Assembly (NCBI GenBank): GCA_041395205.1
Contig: JAWLAZ010000003.1
Coordinates: 248,001 to 312,000 of the forward strand
Length of the DNA: 64,000 bases
Direction: 5' to 3'
DNA from: JAHEFU01 sp041395205
Lineage (GTDB): Bacteria; 4484-113; JAFGCY01
Shown here: positions 45,484-53,973 of the stretch, in pieces
Layout of the letters: every line of letters starts with the position of its first letter
Numbering within the stretch: the stretch's first letter is position 1
The notes under the pieces: generated by a model
The model's database searches: none
The model's input: only the letters and a program-made list of their open reading frames with translations
Told to the model about the DNA's origin: nothing
Program-made: the position numbers and the translations under genes

Positions 45484-45849
45484 CTAGCTACCGTAGTCGG
45501 TCAGCGACAGCCTGACGATCAGGGCCCCGTCGCCGCGGCGGTACTTCAGCTTCGCGATCTGCGTGTAGCCGCCCTTGTTCTTGTCAACCAGCGCCGGTGC
45601 CACGTTGCGCAGCAGGGCACGCAGGCTCTGCTTCGTGGGCAGCTTGCGCGCGCACTGGCGGATGCTGCCCAGGTCACCGCGGCGGGCCTTGGTGATCAGC
45701 TTCTCGGCCTCACTCTGGACGGCCTTGGCGCGGGGCAGCGTTGTGTTGATGTAGCCATGCTCAAAGAGCTTGGACACCTGGTTGCGCACCAGGGCCACGC
45801 GCTCATCGGTGGGCCGGCCCAGCTTGCTCTGATTTCTCTTGTGACGCAT
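45484..45849 (-). CDS. rplQ: 50S ribosomal protein L17
   Basis: L17 sits near the exit tunnel. The 121-residue product begins MRHKRNQSKLGRPTDERVAL and has NTTLPRAKAVQSEAEKLIT. It directly follows rpoA with a 2-base gap, the conserved end of the alpha operon. The length is normal for bacteria. Confidence 0.97.
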   Translation of the reverse strand: MRHKRNQSKLGRPTDERVALVRNQVSKLFEHGYINTTLPRAKAVQSEAEKLITKARRGDLGSIRQCARKLPTKQSLRALLRNVAPALVDKNKGGYTQIAKLKYRRGDGALIVRLSLTDYGS

Positions 45850-45851
45850 CC

Positions 45852-46829
45852 CTACTCCGCCTCCTTGAGGTAAAGCTCCATCTCGGCCAGCTTGTCAACG
45901 ATCTCCACAAGGCTCTTCTCACCGAAGTTCTTGAAGGACATCAGCTGGTCCGGGCTGTATTCGATCAGTTCGCCAACAGAGCGGACGTTGGCATTGCGCA
46001 GGCAGTTGGAGGCACGGCCGGAGAGACCCAGCTCATCCACATGCATGTTGAGCTTGGCCTGCAGTTCGGCGTCGATCGGCTCCTCCTGCGGAATGAAGCT
46101 CATCATCGAGCTCTGCTTGTCAGTGATCCAGTTCAGGTAGCGCTTCAGCTCGGCCGCACCCTCTCCCAGCACGGCGTCCGCGGACTTCGTGCCATTGGTC
46201 TCGATGGTGAGCATCAGCTTCTCATAGTCGGTGGCGCTGCCCACACGGGTGTTCTCCACCGCATAGGCCACGCGCTCCACCGGGCTGTAGTTGCAGTCCA
46301 GGGTGATCACGCCGATCGAGTGCTCCTTGCGCTTCAGCTCGGCGGCCATCTTGTAGCCGACGCCGCGCGTCACGGTGGCCTCGATCTCCATGCGGCTGTT
46401 GGTGCCGGTCAGGGTGCAGATCAGCTGGTCGGGGTTGATGATCTCAACCTCCGGATTGCCGAGGAAGTCGGCCGCGGTCACGAGACGCTCGCCGCTCACG
46501 CTCAGACGGATGGTCTGGGTGTTCTCCTTGCCCAGCAGGTTGACCTTCACGCGGCGGATGTTGAGCAGCAGGGTGATGCTGTCCTCAAGCACGCCGTCGA
46601 GGGCCATGTACTCATGCGGCATCCCGTCGATCTTGACGTAGGTGATGCAGCAGCCGACGATGCTGGAAAGGATCGTGCGGCGCAGGGCGTTGCCAAGGGT
46701 CGCACCGAAGCCGCGCGGCAGCGGCTCGAAGGTGAACACGCACTTGGGCGAGCCCTCCTCCTGCTCCTTGCTCATTGTCAGCAGACTGAATGCGTCCGCG
46801 CGCTCGATAAAGCCGTTTGCCAGATCCAT
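45852..46829 (-). CDS. rpoA: RNA polymerase alpha subunit
   Basis: The alpha subunit dimerises to nucleate RNA polymerase assembly and contacts UP elements and activators. The 325-residue product has FTFEPLPRGFGATLGNALRR and LDGVLEDSITLLLNIRR in the N-terminal domain, then a linker and the C-terminal DNA-binding domain with RASNCLRNANVRSVGELIEY and NFGEKSLVEI. rpsD, often between rpsK and rpoA, is absent. Confidence 0.98.
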   Translation of the reverse strand: MDLANGFIERADAFSLLTMSKEQEEGSPKCVFTFEPLPRGFGATLGNALRRTILSSIVGCCITYVKIDGMPHEYMALDGVLEDSITLLLNIRRVKVNLLGKENTQTIRLSVSGERLVTAADFLGNPEVEIINPDQLICTLTGTNSRMEIEATVTRGVGYKMAAELKRKEHSIGVITLDCNYSPVERVAYAVENTRVGSATDYEKLMLTIETNGTKSADAVLGEGAAELKRYLNWITDKQSSMMSFIPQEEPIDAELQAKLNMHVDELGLSGRASNCLRNANVRSVGELIEYSPDQLMSFKNFGEKSLVEIVDKLAEMELYLKEAE

Positions 46830-46847
46830 ATGGGTACCTTGCTCCAG

Positions 46848-47240
46848 TTATACGCGGCGGCGTCCCTTCGGACGCACACCATTGTGGGCTACGGGGGTCA
46901 CATCCCTGATCAGCTTGATGCGCAGACCGAGGTTGGACAGCGTACGGATCGCCGCTTCCTTGCCGGAGCCGGGACCCTTGGAATAGACCTCGACCTCGCG
47001 CAGGCCCCAGTCCATTGCCTTGCGGACTGCGGTTTCGCAGGCCGTCTGGGCAGCGTAGGCCGTGCCCTTCTTGGCACCCTTGAAGCCCTTCGCACCGGCG
47101 CTGGACCAGGAGACTACGTTGCCCTCGGGGTCCGCGACCGCAATCTGCGTGTTGTTGAAGGAAGCCTTGATATGCACCACGCCCGAGGGCACATGGCGCT
47201 TCTCGCGCTTCCTGCTTCCACCTTTCTTCGGTCCTGCCAC
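46848..47240 (-). CDS. rpsK: 30S ribosomal protein S11
   Basis: S11 lies on the platform of the small subunit. The 130-residue product has GVVHIKASFNNTQIAVADPE, SSAGAKGFKGAKKGTAYAAQ and KGPGSGKEAAIRTL, and ends in DVTPVAHNGVRPKGRRRV, all family signatures. It follows rpsM by 52 bases. Confidence 0.98.
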   Translation of the reverse strand: MAGPKKGGSRKREKRHVPSGVVHIKASFNNTQIAVADPEGNVVSWSSAGAKGFKGAKKGTAYAAQTACETAVRKAMDWGLREVEVYSKGPGSGKEAAIRTLSNLGLRIKLIRDVTPVAHNGVRPKGRRRV

Positions 47241-47292
47241 TGCTCTGCTCCAGATTCCTTGATTGCTAAGTGCTGATAATCAGCGGGTTTGC

Positions 47293-47679
47293 TTACTTCT
47301 TGCCCGGACGCTTCTTGCCGGCCACGGCCTGCTTGCGGGGGCCCTTACGCCCGCGGGCGTTGGTATGGGTGCGCTGGCCACGCACGGGCAGTCCGCGACG
47401 GTGGCGGATGCCGCGATAGCAGTTGATTTCAACCAGGCGCTTGATGTTGAGGGTGACTTCCTTGCGCAGGTCACCTTCAAGCAGCAGGCCGAGCGAGTCA
47501 ATCGCGTCACGGATCGCACCTTCCTGGTCGGTGGTCAGGTCACGCACGCGCGTGTCCGGATCAATCCCGGCCTTCTCGAGGATCATGCGCGAAGTGTGCA
47601 GACCGACGCCGAAGACGTAGGTCAGGCCGATCTCGGCGCGCTTGTTCGCCGGAAGTTCTACACCCTGGATACGTGCCAT
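47293..47679 (-). CDS. rpsM: 30S ribosomal protein S13
   Basis: S13 contacts P-site tRNA and forms intersubunit bridges. The 128-residue product starts MARIQGVELPANKRAEIGLT and has the GIRHRRGLPVRGQRTHTNAR signature with a basic C-terminal tail. It starts 3 bases after rpmJ. Confidence 0.98.
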   Translation of the reverse strand: MARIQGVELPANKRAEIGLTYVFGVGLHTSRMILEKAGIDPDTRVRDLTTDQEGAIRDAIDSLGLLLEGDLRKEVTLNIKRLVEINCYRGIRHRRGLPVRGQRTHTNARGRKGPRKQAVAGKKRPGKK

Positions 47680-47682
47680 TGC

Positions 47683-47799
47683 TTAACCCTGCCTCTGCTT
47701 GAGCCGCGGATTCTTTTTGTTGATGACATACAGACGGCCCTTGCGGCGCACGATCTGGCAGTCCTTCGTTCTCTTCTTGATTGATGCTGAAACCTTCAT
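47683..47799 (-). CDS. rpmJ: 50S ribosomal protein L36
   Basis: A 38-residue ribosomal protein, MKVSASIKKRTKDCQIVRRK and then GRLYVINKKNPRLKQRQG. Only one of the zinc ligands typical of the CxxC..C..H form is present (Cys14), so it belongs to the zinc-free type. It is the first gene of the second ribosomal transcription unit. infA, which normally precedes rpmJ, is missing here. Confidence 0.95.
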   Translation of the reverse strand: MKVSASIKKRTKDCQIVRRKGRLYVINKKNPRLKQRQG

Positions 47800-47875
47800 A
47801 ATTTCTGCTCCACCTTCGGTTCGTCCGGCTTCGACCATTAAAGGCCACAAAGCGGCCCCTGAGGGGCGAAGGAAT

Positions 47876-47905
47876 ATTGTATCACCGTGACGCGACTGAA
47901 TTCAA
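47876..47905 (-). promoter_or_regulatory. Promoter of the rpmJ-rpsM-rpsK-rpoA-rplQ-truA-rplM-rpsI unit
   Basis: On the minus strand TTGAAT (47905-47900), an 18-base spacer and TACAAT (47881-47876, preceded by TGA, so extended) lie 77 bases upstream of rpmJ. The leader is about 70 bases with a CCCTCAGGGG hairpin. Confidence 0.6.
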
Positions 47906-47937
47906 GGGAAATTCACCAAGTTTGGAAATTTCCCCGA

Positions 47938-48720
47938 TCAGCTGAACGCTGCGGCGGCCTCCTCATTGCCCGGCTGGGTCAGGATGTACACCTTGTCATC
48001 CCAGACGGCGACCGTGTGCTCGAAATGAGCGGACAGGCTGCCATCCATTGTGAGGTAGGTCCAGTTGTCACCCGCGAGCAGGATCCGTTCACTGCCCAGC
48101 GAGGCCATCGGCTCGATGGCGATCACGAGTCCGTTCTCCACCAGCGGCCGGCGGTTGCCGGTATCGAAGTGGTAGAAGGTCGGTTCCTCATGCAGTTCAA
48201 AGCCCACGCCATGCCCGGTCAGCTCCCGGATGATCCCGAGTTCATGCTGGCGCAGCTCCTGCTCCACCGCCCGGCTGGCGAGGCGCATGGGCTTGCCGGC
48301 CTCCAGGCCCCAGATCCCGCTGTAGAGGCTCTTCTCCGTGCCATCCAGCAGGCGCTGCATGTCAGCCGCCGGCGCACCGTTGCCTACTCGGTAGGTGTAG
48401 GCCGTATCCGAGATGTAGCCGTCCAGCGTCACGCCGACGTCGATCGTCACGATGTCGCCTTCCTGCAGCACCTGCTCCGCGGGAATGCCATGCACGATCT
48501 CGGAGTTGATGCTGAAGCAGATGTTGGCCGGGAAGCCCTTGAAGCCCAGGAAGGACGGAGTGCCGCCGCGCTCGCGGATGTATTCGCCGGCGAAGCGGTT
48601 GATCTCCGCAGCCGTGGCACCCGGTTTGATCAGCGCACGCACATCCCTCAGGAAGGACCCCGAGACCTGGCCGCTGCGCCAGATCCCGGCGATGTCCGCG
48701 CGGGTCTTAAGCCTTACCAT
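47938..48720 (-). CDS. map: Methionine aminopeptidase, type I
   Basis: Map removes the initiator methionine. From ATG 48720 (MVRLKTRADIAGIWRSG) the product has 260 residues. Metal ligands are visible in SINSEIVHGIP, VTIDVGVTLDGYISDTAYTY, the His of TGHGVG, the Glu of IAIEPM and the Glu of FEHTVAV. The start overlaps adk by 14 bases. A longer frame to 48885 lies inside adk and is rejected. It is the last gene of the first ribosomal unit. Confidence 0.97.
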   Translation of the reverse strand: MVRLKTRADIAGIWRSGQVSGSFLRDVRALIKPGATAAEINRFAGEYIRERGGTPSFLGFKGFPANICFSINSEIVHGIPAEQVLQEGDIVTIDVGVTLDGYISDTAYTYRVGNGAPAADMQRLLDGTEKSLYSGIWGLEAGKPMRLASRAVEQELRQHELGIIRELTGHGVGFELHEEPTFYHFDTGNRRPLVENGLVIAIEPMASLGSERILLAGDNWTYLTMDGSLSAHFEHTVAVWDDKVYILTQPGNEEAAAAFS

Positions 48721-49378
48721 TGCGGGCCATCCCCAGTTCGGTGCGGATCCGCTCGCTGACATCGGGGATGTCGGCGTCGGCGTCGATGGTGCGCAGCTTG
48801 CCCTGCTCCTCATAGAAGCGCAGGATCGGTGCGGTTTCCTCCTGGTAGATCCGCAGGCGGCGCCCGAAGACCTCCTCGCTGTCATCCTCGCGCTGGAAGA
48901 GCTCGCACTCGTTGCCGGTCTTGCTGCAGGGCTGGCTGGGCGGATTGCTCACCAGGTTGTAGATCCGCTTGCAGTTGCGGCAGACCCGGCGGTTGACGAT
49001 CCGCTCCAGCAGGTCGTCCTCGTCGATATGCAGGTAGAGCGCATGGTCCAGTTCCTGGCCGAGCTCCACGAGGCTCTCGGTCAGCAGGCTGGCCTGCTCG
49101 GTATTGCGCGGGAAGCCGTCGAACATCGTACGCTCGGACTGCTGCTCACGCAGGAATTTCTTAGTGATCTCGCCGATGATGCGGATCGGCACGAGCCGGC
49201 CCTGGTTGATGTAGCTGGCGATCTCCTCGCCGAGCTCCGAACCGCTTTCCACCTCCGCGCGCAGCAGGGACCCGGCATCGAAATGCCTGAAGCCATGCTC
49301 ACGGGCGAGAATCCCCGCCTGGGTTCCCTTGCCGCTGCCGGGAGGGCCGAGGAAAACGATGATCATCTGCGTAGCCAC
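48707..49378 (-). CDS. adk: Adenylate kinase
   Basis: Adk balances ATP, ADP and AMP. The 223-residue product has the P-loop FLGPPGSGKGTQAG, FDGFPRNTEQ and GRRLRIYQEET. The LID has a zinc-finger type (CRNCKRIYN and two further cysteines, CSKTGNEC), seen in many bacteria. The start is GTG 49378 or, more likely, ATG 49366 because AGGGTGG lies about 9 bases upstream of it. It is 10 bases after secY, the standard secY-adk-map order. Confidence 0.96.
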   Translation of the reverse strand: MATQMIIVFLGPPGSGKGTQAGILAREHGFRHFDAGSLLRAEVESGSELGEEIASYINQGRLVPIRIIGEITKKFLREQQSERTMFDGFPRNTEQASLLTESLVELGQELDHALYLHIDEDDLLERIVNRRVCRNCKRIYNLVSNPPSQPCSKTGNECELFQREDDSEEVFGRRLRIYQEETAPILRFYEEQGKLRTIDADADIPDVSERIRTELGMARNGKA

Positions 49379-49388
49379 CCTGTCCGGA

Positions 49389-50702
49389 TTACTTGTTGAA
49401 TCCGCTGTAATGCCTCATCACCATGTGGGCCTGCATCTGCTGGACGGTGTCCAGCGCCACGCCGACCACGATCAGCAGGCTGGTGCCGCCGATGTAGAAG
49501 CTGGTGATCTGCACGTTCGTGACCTTGCTCACGATGCCATTGATGAGGATCGGCAGGATCGAGATGATGGACAGGTACAGCGCGCCGAAGAAGGTCACAC
49601 GGTGCAGCACCTTGTCCAGGAACTCGAAGGTCGGGCGGCCCGGACGGATACCGGGAATGAAGCCGTTGTTCTTCTTCAGGTTGTCAGCGATGTCCTGTGT
49701 GTTGAAGGTCACCGCGACGTAGACGAAGGTGAATACGAACACCAGCACGAACTGCAGCAGACCACCCCAGAATCCCTGCTGGAAGGAGGTGTAGCGGCCG
49801 GCCAGCATCTCATACTGGCTGCCCCAGTTCTTCATCATGTTCAGGACCGTGGGAGGCACCATCAGCACGGAGATCGCGAAGATCAGCGGAATCACGCCGG
49901 CCTGCGCCATCTTGAGCGGCAGGAAGGTGTTCTGTCCGCCATAGACACGCCGGCCGATCTGGCGGCGGGCGTACTGCACCGGCACCTTGCGCACGCTGAG
50001 CTGGACCCAGACAATGGCGGTGATCACGGCCACGGTGAACAGCAGGAACAGCAGCAGCGCTCCGAGACGGGCATTGTCCAGCGCCGCCTGCTGCAGCTCC
50101 TGGACGATCATGCCTGGTACGGAGATCAGGATGCCGATGGTGATCAGGATCGAGAGGCCGTTGCCGACACCCTTCTCGCTGATCTCGTCACCCAGCCACA
50201 TCAGGAAGCAGGTTCCGGCCACCACTGAGAACAGTGCCGTGGCACCGTTGAAGCTCAGCACGTGCAGCATGTCACCGGTGATCATGCCCACGAATCCGAC
50301 ACCCTGCACGAAGGCCAGGAAGATCGCGAGGTAGCGCGTGACCTTGGAGATCCGCTTGCGGCCCTCCTCTCCTTCCTGCTGCATTTCCTTCAGGCGGCCA
50401 TCGACGGCCACCAGCAGCTGCATCATGATCGATGCGTTGATGTAGGGCATCACGCCAAGCGCAAAGATGCTGAAGTTGCTCAGGGCCCCGCCGCTGAAGA
50501 TGTCAATGAAGCCCAGCAGGCCGCCTGAACCTGCACCCGTCGTGAAGAAGGCCTGCACGGCGGCGGGATCCATGCCCGGTGCCGGGATATGGATACCAAC
50601 GCAGTAGATGAACAGCGCGGTGAGGACGAACTTCAGCCTCGCCTGCAGCTCGGGGACGCCCCAGCTCTGCAGGATTGCCTGCGGGTTGGCGGATGCGCTC
50701 AT
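49389..50702 (-). CDS. secY: Preprotein translocase subunit SecY
   Basis: SecY forms the protein-conducting channel. The 437-residue product has ten transmembrane helices, GIMPYINASIMMQL (written GVMPYINASIMMQL here), the YARRQIGRRVYGGQNTFLPL segment, IPLIFAISVLM, and the C-terminal basic loop (MRHYSGFNK). Its ATG overlaps the rplO stop by one base (TAATG). Confidence 0.98.
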   Translation of the reverse strand: MSASANPQAILQSWGVPELQARLKFVLTALFIYCVGIHIPAPGMDPAAVQAFFTTGAGSGGLLGFIDIFSGGALSNFSIFALGVMPYINASIMMQLLVAVDGRLKEMQQEGEEGRKRISKVTRYLAIFLAFVQGVGFVGMITGDMLHVLSFNGATALFSVVAGTCFLMWLGDEISEKGVGNGLSILITIGILISVPGMIVQELQQAALDNARLGALLLFLLFTVAVITAIVWVQLSVRKVPVQYARRQIGRRVYGGQNTFLPLKMAQAGVIPLIFAISVLMVPPTVLNMMKNWGSQYEMLAGRYTSFQQGFWGGLLQFVLVFVFTFVYVAVTFNTQDIADNLKKNNGFIPGIRPGRPTFEFLDKVLHRVTFFGALYLSIISILPILINGIVSKVTNVQITSFYIGGTSLLIVVGVALDTVQQMQAHMVMRHYSGFNK

Positions 50703-51151
50703 TAAATTACCTCACAGCTGCCGCCGGCCTGCTCCACCATCTCCTTGGCTTTGTGGCTGAAAGCGTGCAGCTTGAAATTGATCTTCCTGCTGAGCTGACC
50801 GTCTCCGAGCAGCTTGACGCGCAGACCACGGCGCTTCCTGGGCAGCAGCTTCTGCTCCGCCAGGAAGGCCAGATCCACCACGGTGCCGTCCGGCAGTTCA
50901 TTGAACTGCTCGGTGTTGACCGGGTAGTAGGTGATCTTGCTGTGGTGCTTGAAGCCCGTGAACTTGGGGAACTTGCGGATCAGCGGGTTCTGCTCACCCT
51001 CGAAACGCGGGTGGATCGAGCCGCCGCTGCGGGATTTCTGGCCGGTCTGGCCACGGCCGGACTTGCAGCCTGCGCCGCTGCCCTTGCCGCGTCCCTTGCG
51101 CTTGCCGCTGCCGGTATTGCTCGGATGTGAGATCAGGTCGATCGTAGGCAT
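50702..51151 (-). CDS. rplO: 50S ribosomal protein L15
   Basis: L15 helps assemble the peptidyl-transferase side of the large subunit. The 149-residue product has KGRGKGSGAGCKSGRGQTGQ, RSGGSIHPRFEGEQNPLIRK and KINFKLHAFSHKAKEMVEQA. It follows rpsE directly with a 10-base gap; rpmD (L30), which normally stands between the two, is missing. Confidence 0.97.
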   Translation of the reverse strand: MPTIDLISHPSNTGSGKRKGRGKGSGAGCKSGRGQTGQKSRSGGSIHPRFEGEQNPLIRKFPKFTGFKHHSKITYYPVNTEQFNELPDGTVVDLAFLAEQKLLPRKRRGLRVKLLGDGQLSRKINFKLHAFSHKAKEMVEQAGGSCEVI

Positions 51152-51161
51152 CTATTGCTCC

Positions 51162-51851
51162 TTACTCGTCCGCGCCCTTGTCATCGGACGCCATGCTGCC
51201 CTCGGGAGCGTCCACCTGGTTGGCGGCGGCACGTTCCTCGGCCTCGAATTCCTCGATGGCCTGCTTGGCAAGGTCCTTCTTCTCGTCACTGGCGAACCTG
51301 CCGCTCTTGTTCATCTTCTCACCGCTGCGCAGCTTCTTGATGAATTCGGGCGACTGGATGGCCTTGAGGGCCTCGAAGGTGGCACGGGCGCAGTTGATTG
51401 AGTTGCTGCTGCCGATGAACTTCGCGGTCACGTCCTCCAGGCCGGCCAGGGCGAGGATCGGACGCGCGGCACCGCCGGCGATGATCCCGTGACCTGATGC
51501 GGCGGGCTTGAGGATGATCGTGCTCGCACAGTAGTGCTGCTTCACCTCATAGGGGATCGTGGTCTTTTCCTTGACGACGGTCACCATGTTGCGCTTGGCG
51601 TCGTCAACACCCTTGCGGATGGCATCCACGACCTCGCTCGCCTTGCCGTAGCCCAGGCCCACGCGCTCCTTCTTGTCACCGAGGGCGACAAGCGCGGTGA
51701 AGTGGAACTTGCGTCCACCCTTGACCACCTTGGCGACACGGTTGATGTGGATCACCTCCTCGATGAACTCACTCTCGACCTCCTGTTGGCGGTCTTCCCG
51801 TTCGCGGCCGCGGCCACCGCGGCGATCCCTCTGGCCTCTTTCCTGTGACAT
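51162..51851 (-). CDS. rpsE: 30S ribosomal protein S5 with extended termini
   Basis: S5 maintains decoding fidelity. The core (residues about 25-180) has FIEEVIHINRVAKVVKGGRK, FTALVALGDKKERVGLGYGK and ALKAIQSPE with the usual S5 fold. The 229-residue product is about 60 residues longer than E. coli S5: an Arg/Gly/Glu-rich N-terminal tail (QRDRRGGRGRERED) and an acidic C-terminal tail (ASDDKGADE). Two bases from rplR. Confidence 0.97.
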   Translation of the reverse strand: MSQERGQRDRRGGRGREREDRQQEVESEFIEEVIHINRVAKVVKGGRKFHFTALVALGDKKERVGLGYGKASEVVDAIRKGVDDAKRNMVTVVKEKTTIPYEVKQHYCASTIILKPAASGHGIIAGGAARPILALAGLEDVTAKFIGSSNSINCARATFEALKAIQSPEFIKKLRSGEKMNKSGRFASDEKKDLAKQAIEEFEAEERAAANQVDAPEGSMASDDKGADE

Positions 51852-51853
51852 GC

Positions 51854-52219
51854 TTAAAACTCCAGTCCAGCTTCCCGCGCGCCATCCGCGAGGGACTTGA
51901 TGCAGCCGTGGTACTTGAAACCACCGCGGTCAAACACAACCTTGTCGATGCCGGCACCCTTGCTGGCCTCGGCCACGGCCTTGCCGACCATTCCGGCCAG
52001 CTCCAGCGGCTTCTTGCCCGCACCACCGCCCTTGACGGACTCCATCAGGGTGTTGGCGGCTGCCAGCGTCCTGCCGGTGCTGTCGTCAATCACCTGGGCA
52101 TAGATGTGGCGGTTGCTGCGGAACACGCTGAGGCGCGGACGCTGCGCGGTACCGGCCACACGCTTGCGCAGGCGGCGGTGGCGCAGCACTGACATCTTTC
52201 TGCGACTTCTAATAGCCAT
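51854..52219 (-). CDS. rplR: 50S ribosomal protein L18
   Basis: L18 binds 5S rRNA. The 121-residue product has RRLRKRVAGTAQRPRLSVFR, NRHIYAQVIDD and FDRGGFKYHGCIKSLADGAR, ending EAGLEF. It follows rplF by 3 bases. Confidence 0.98.
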   Translation of the reverse strand: MAIRSRRKMSVLRHRRLRKRVAGTAQRPRLSVFRSNRHIYAQVIDDSTGRTLAAANTLMESVKGGGAGKKPLELAGMVGKAVAEASKGAGIDKVVFDRGGFKYHGCIKSLADGAREAGLEF

Positions 52220-52222
52220 TGC

Positions 52223-52756
52223 TTAAGCTCCGGATTTGCCGGCCTTGCGCCGGACGTACTGACCCTGGTAGCGGATGCCCTTGCCCTTGTAGGGCTCAAC
52301 GGGCTTCTTGCGGAAGATCTGGGCGGAGATGAAACCGACCAGATGCTTGTCAATCCCGCTGACGATGCAGCGCATACCGGTGATCTCGATGTTGATCCCG
52401 TCCGGGATGTCAATCTCCACCGGATGCGAGAAGCCGACGGTGAGCACCATCTTCTTGCCGCGCAGCTCCCACTTGTAGCCCGTGCCCTCCAGCTCCAGGG
52501 TCTTGCTGAAGCCGTTGGTCACGCCGACCACCAGGTTGTTGACAAGCGCGCGGGACAGGCCGTGGTTGGCACGGTCCTGCGGCTTGTTGCTGGGGCGGGT
52601 GAAGGTGATCACGCCGTCCTCAAACTTGTGCGCGATGGTCGTCGGAATCGAGCAGCTCAGCGTGCCGAGCTTGCCCTTCACCTCGAAGGTGCTGCCGTCG
52701 ATCTTCACGTCCACCCCATCGGGGATGATTATCGGTTTGTTGCCTACTCGGGACAT
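52223..52756 (-). CDS. rplF: 50S ribosomal protein L6
   Basis: L6 lies at the factor-binding site. The 177-residue product begins MSRVGNKPIIIPDGVDVKID and has NLVVGVTNGFSKTLELEGTG and PYKGKGIRYQGQYVRRKAGK, the family signatures. The length is normal. Gap of 9 bases after rpsH. Confidence 0.98.
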   Translation of the reverse strand: MSRVGNKPIIIPDGVDVKIDGSTFEVKGKLGTLSCSIPTTIAHKFEDGVITFTRPSNKPQDRANHGLSRALVNNLVVGVTNGFSKTLELEGTGYKWELRGKKMVLTVGFSHPVEIDIPDGINIEITGMRCIVSGIDKHLVGFISAQIFRKKPVEPYKGKGIRYQGQYVRRKAGKSGA

Positions 52757-52765
52757 CTGTCTCTC

Positions 52766-53185
52766 CTACCAGACCTTCACCAGCAGCTCACCACCGACGT
52801 TGTTGCGGCGCGCTTCCTTGTCGGAGAGCACACCGCGGCTGGTCGAAAGGATGCTGATGCCGAATCCGCCACGCACCCGGGGCAGTTCCATGCGGCGCAC
52901 GTACACGCGGCGGCCGGGGCGGCTGACGCGCTCGAGCTGGGTGATCGGGCTCACGCGGCGCAGCTCATCGGCGTAACGCAGCGTGATCTTGATCTCCTTG
53001 AAGGAGTTGCCGTTCTTGTTCTTCGTCTCGACCACATCCCAGCCCTCGACGAAACCTTCGTCGGCCAGGATCTTGGAGATGGAGGCCTTCAGGCCGCTGA
53101 AGGGAGCACTGACGCTCTCCTTGCGGGTACGGACGCCATTCCGGATGATCGTGATGAAATCAGCGACGGGATCGCTCTGACTCAT
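52766..53185 (-). CDS. rpsH: 30S ribosomal protein S8
   Basis: S8 binds central-domain 16S rRNA and in some bacteria represses the spc operon. The 139-residue product has DPVADFITIIRNGVRTRKES, SKILADEGFVEGW, and the C-terminal signature GISILSTSRGVLSDKEARR, followed by GGELLVKVW. Gap of 12 bases after rpsN. Confidence 0.98.
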   Translation of the reverse strand: MSQSDPVADFITIIRNGVRTRKESVSAPFSGLKASISKILADEGFVEGWDVVETKNKNGNSFKEIKITLRYADELRRVSPITQLERVSRPGRRVYVRRMELPRVRGGFGISILSTSRGVLSDKEARRNNVGGELLVKVW

Positions 53186-53197
53186 ATCTAAGTTCTC

Positions 53198-53383
53198 CTA
53201 CCAGGAAGCTTTTCTCACGCCGGGGATCTGACCCTTGAGGGCCAGCTCCCGGAACATGTTGCGGCACATCTTGAAGTCGCGCATGAAACCACGCGGGCGA
53301 CCCGTCAGGGCACAGCGGTTGTGCTCCCTGGTGCTGTACTTGGCTGTTCTTTTCGATGCAACTATCTTGCTTGTCTTTGCCAT
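53198..53383 (-). CDS. rpsN: 30S ribosomal protein S14, short form lacking a full zinc site
   Basis: S14 is placed near the 3' domain of 16S rRNA. At 61 residues this is the short form, which normally carries two CxxC pairs. Here the first pair reads CALT and the second CRNM, so only two of four zinc ligands remain. The rest, GRPRGFMRDFKMCRNMFREL and PGVRKASW, is canonical. It appears to be a zinc-independent derivative of the short form. Confidence 0.96.
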   Translation of the reverse strand: MAKTSKIVASKRTAKYSTREHNRCALTGRPRGFMRDFKMCRNMFRELALKGQIPGVRKASW

Positions 53384-53393
53384 GGTTATCTCA

Positions 53394-53969
53394 CTAGGCT
53401 ACCTTGGCCACGGTATCGAAGTCATTGAACGGCATGCCGAGCTGCGAAAGCAGGTAGGCGGCCTCGACGTTGTCATTGGCGCTGGTGACGATGCTGATCT
53501 GCATGCCCTTGATGAACTCGATCTCGTCGAAGTTGATCTCGGGGAACACCATCTGGTCCTTCAGGCCGAGGTTGTAGTTGCCGCGGCCGTCGAAGTTGCG
53601 CACGCTCACGCCCTGGAAGTCACGCACACGCGGCAGGACCACGGAGATGAGCCTGTCCAGGAAGTGCCACATCAGGTGTCCGCGCAGGGTCACCATGCAG
53701 CCGATCTTCATGCCATCACGGATCTTGAAGTTCGAGATGGACTTGCGGGCCGTGGTCACAAGCGCCTGCTGACCGCTGATGGTGGTCAGGGTCTTGGTCG
53801 CCGCCTGCAGGGCCTTCGGGTTGTCGCGCCCCTCACCCACGCCGATGTTGAGCACGATCTTCTGAACCCGGGGGACCAGGTTCACGTTGGAGTAGCCGCG
53901 TTCCTTCATCAGGTTGCCGCGGACCTCCATCTCGTACCTCATCTGCATTCTGCTCTTTGACAGTGCCAT
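53394..53969 (-). CDS. rplE: 50S ribosomal protein L5
   Basis: L5 binds 5S rRNA and contacts P-site tRNA. The 191-residue product has NVNLVPRVQKIVLNIGVGEG, QQALVTTARKSISNFKIRDG, the G-C-x-V-T-L-R-G segment and RNFDGRGNYNLGLKDQMVFP. Gap of 4 bases after rplX. The length is normal. Confidence 0.98.
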   Translation of the reverse strand: MALSKSRMQMRYEMEVRGNLMKERGYSNVNLVPRVQKIVLNIGVGEGRDNPKALQAATKTLTTISGQQALVTTARKSISNFKIRDGMKIGCMVTLRGHLMWHFLDRLISVVLPRVRDFQGVSVRNFDGRGNYNLGLKDQMVFPEINFDEIEFIKGMQISIVTSANDNVEAAYLLSQLGMPFNDFDTVAKVA

Positions 53970-53973
53970 GTTC

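Noticed and set aside
51152..51161. A hidden rpmD between rpsE and rplO
   Set aside because: Only 10 bases separate the two genes, and no L30-like frame is present on either strand.
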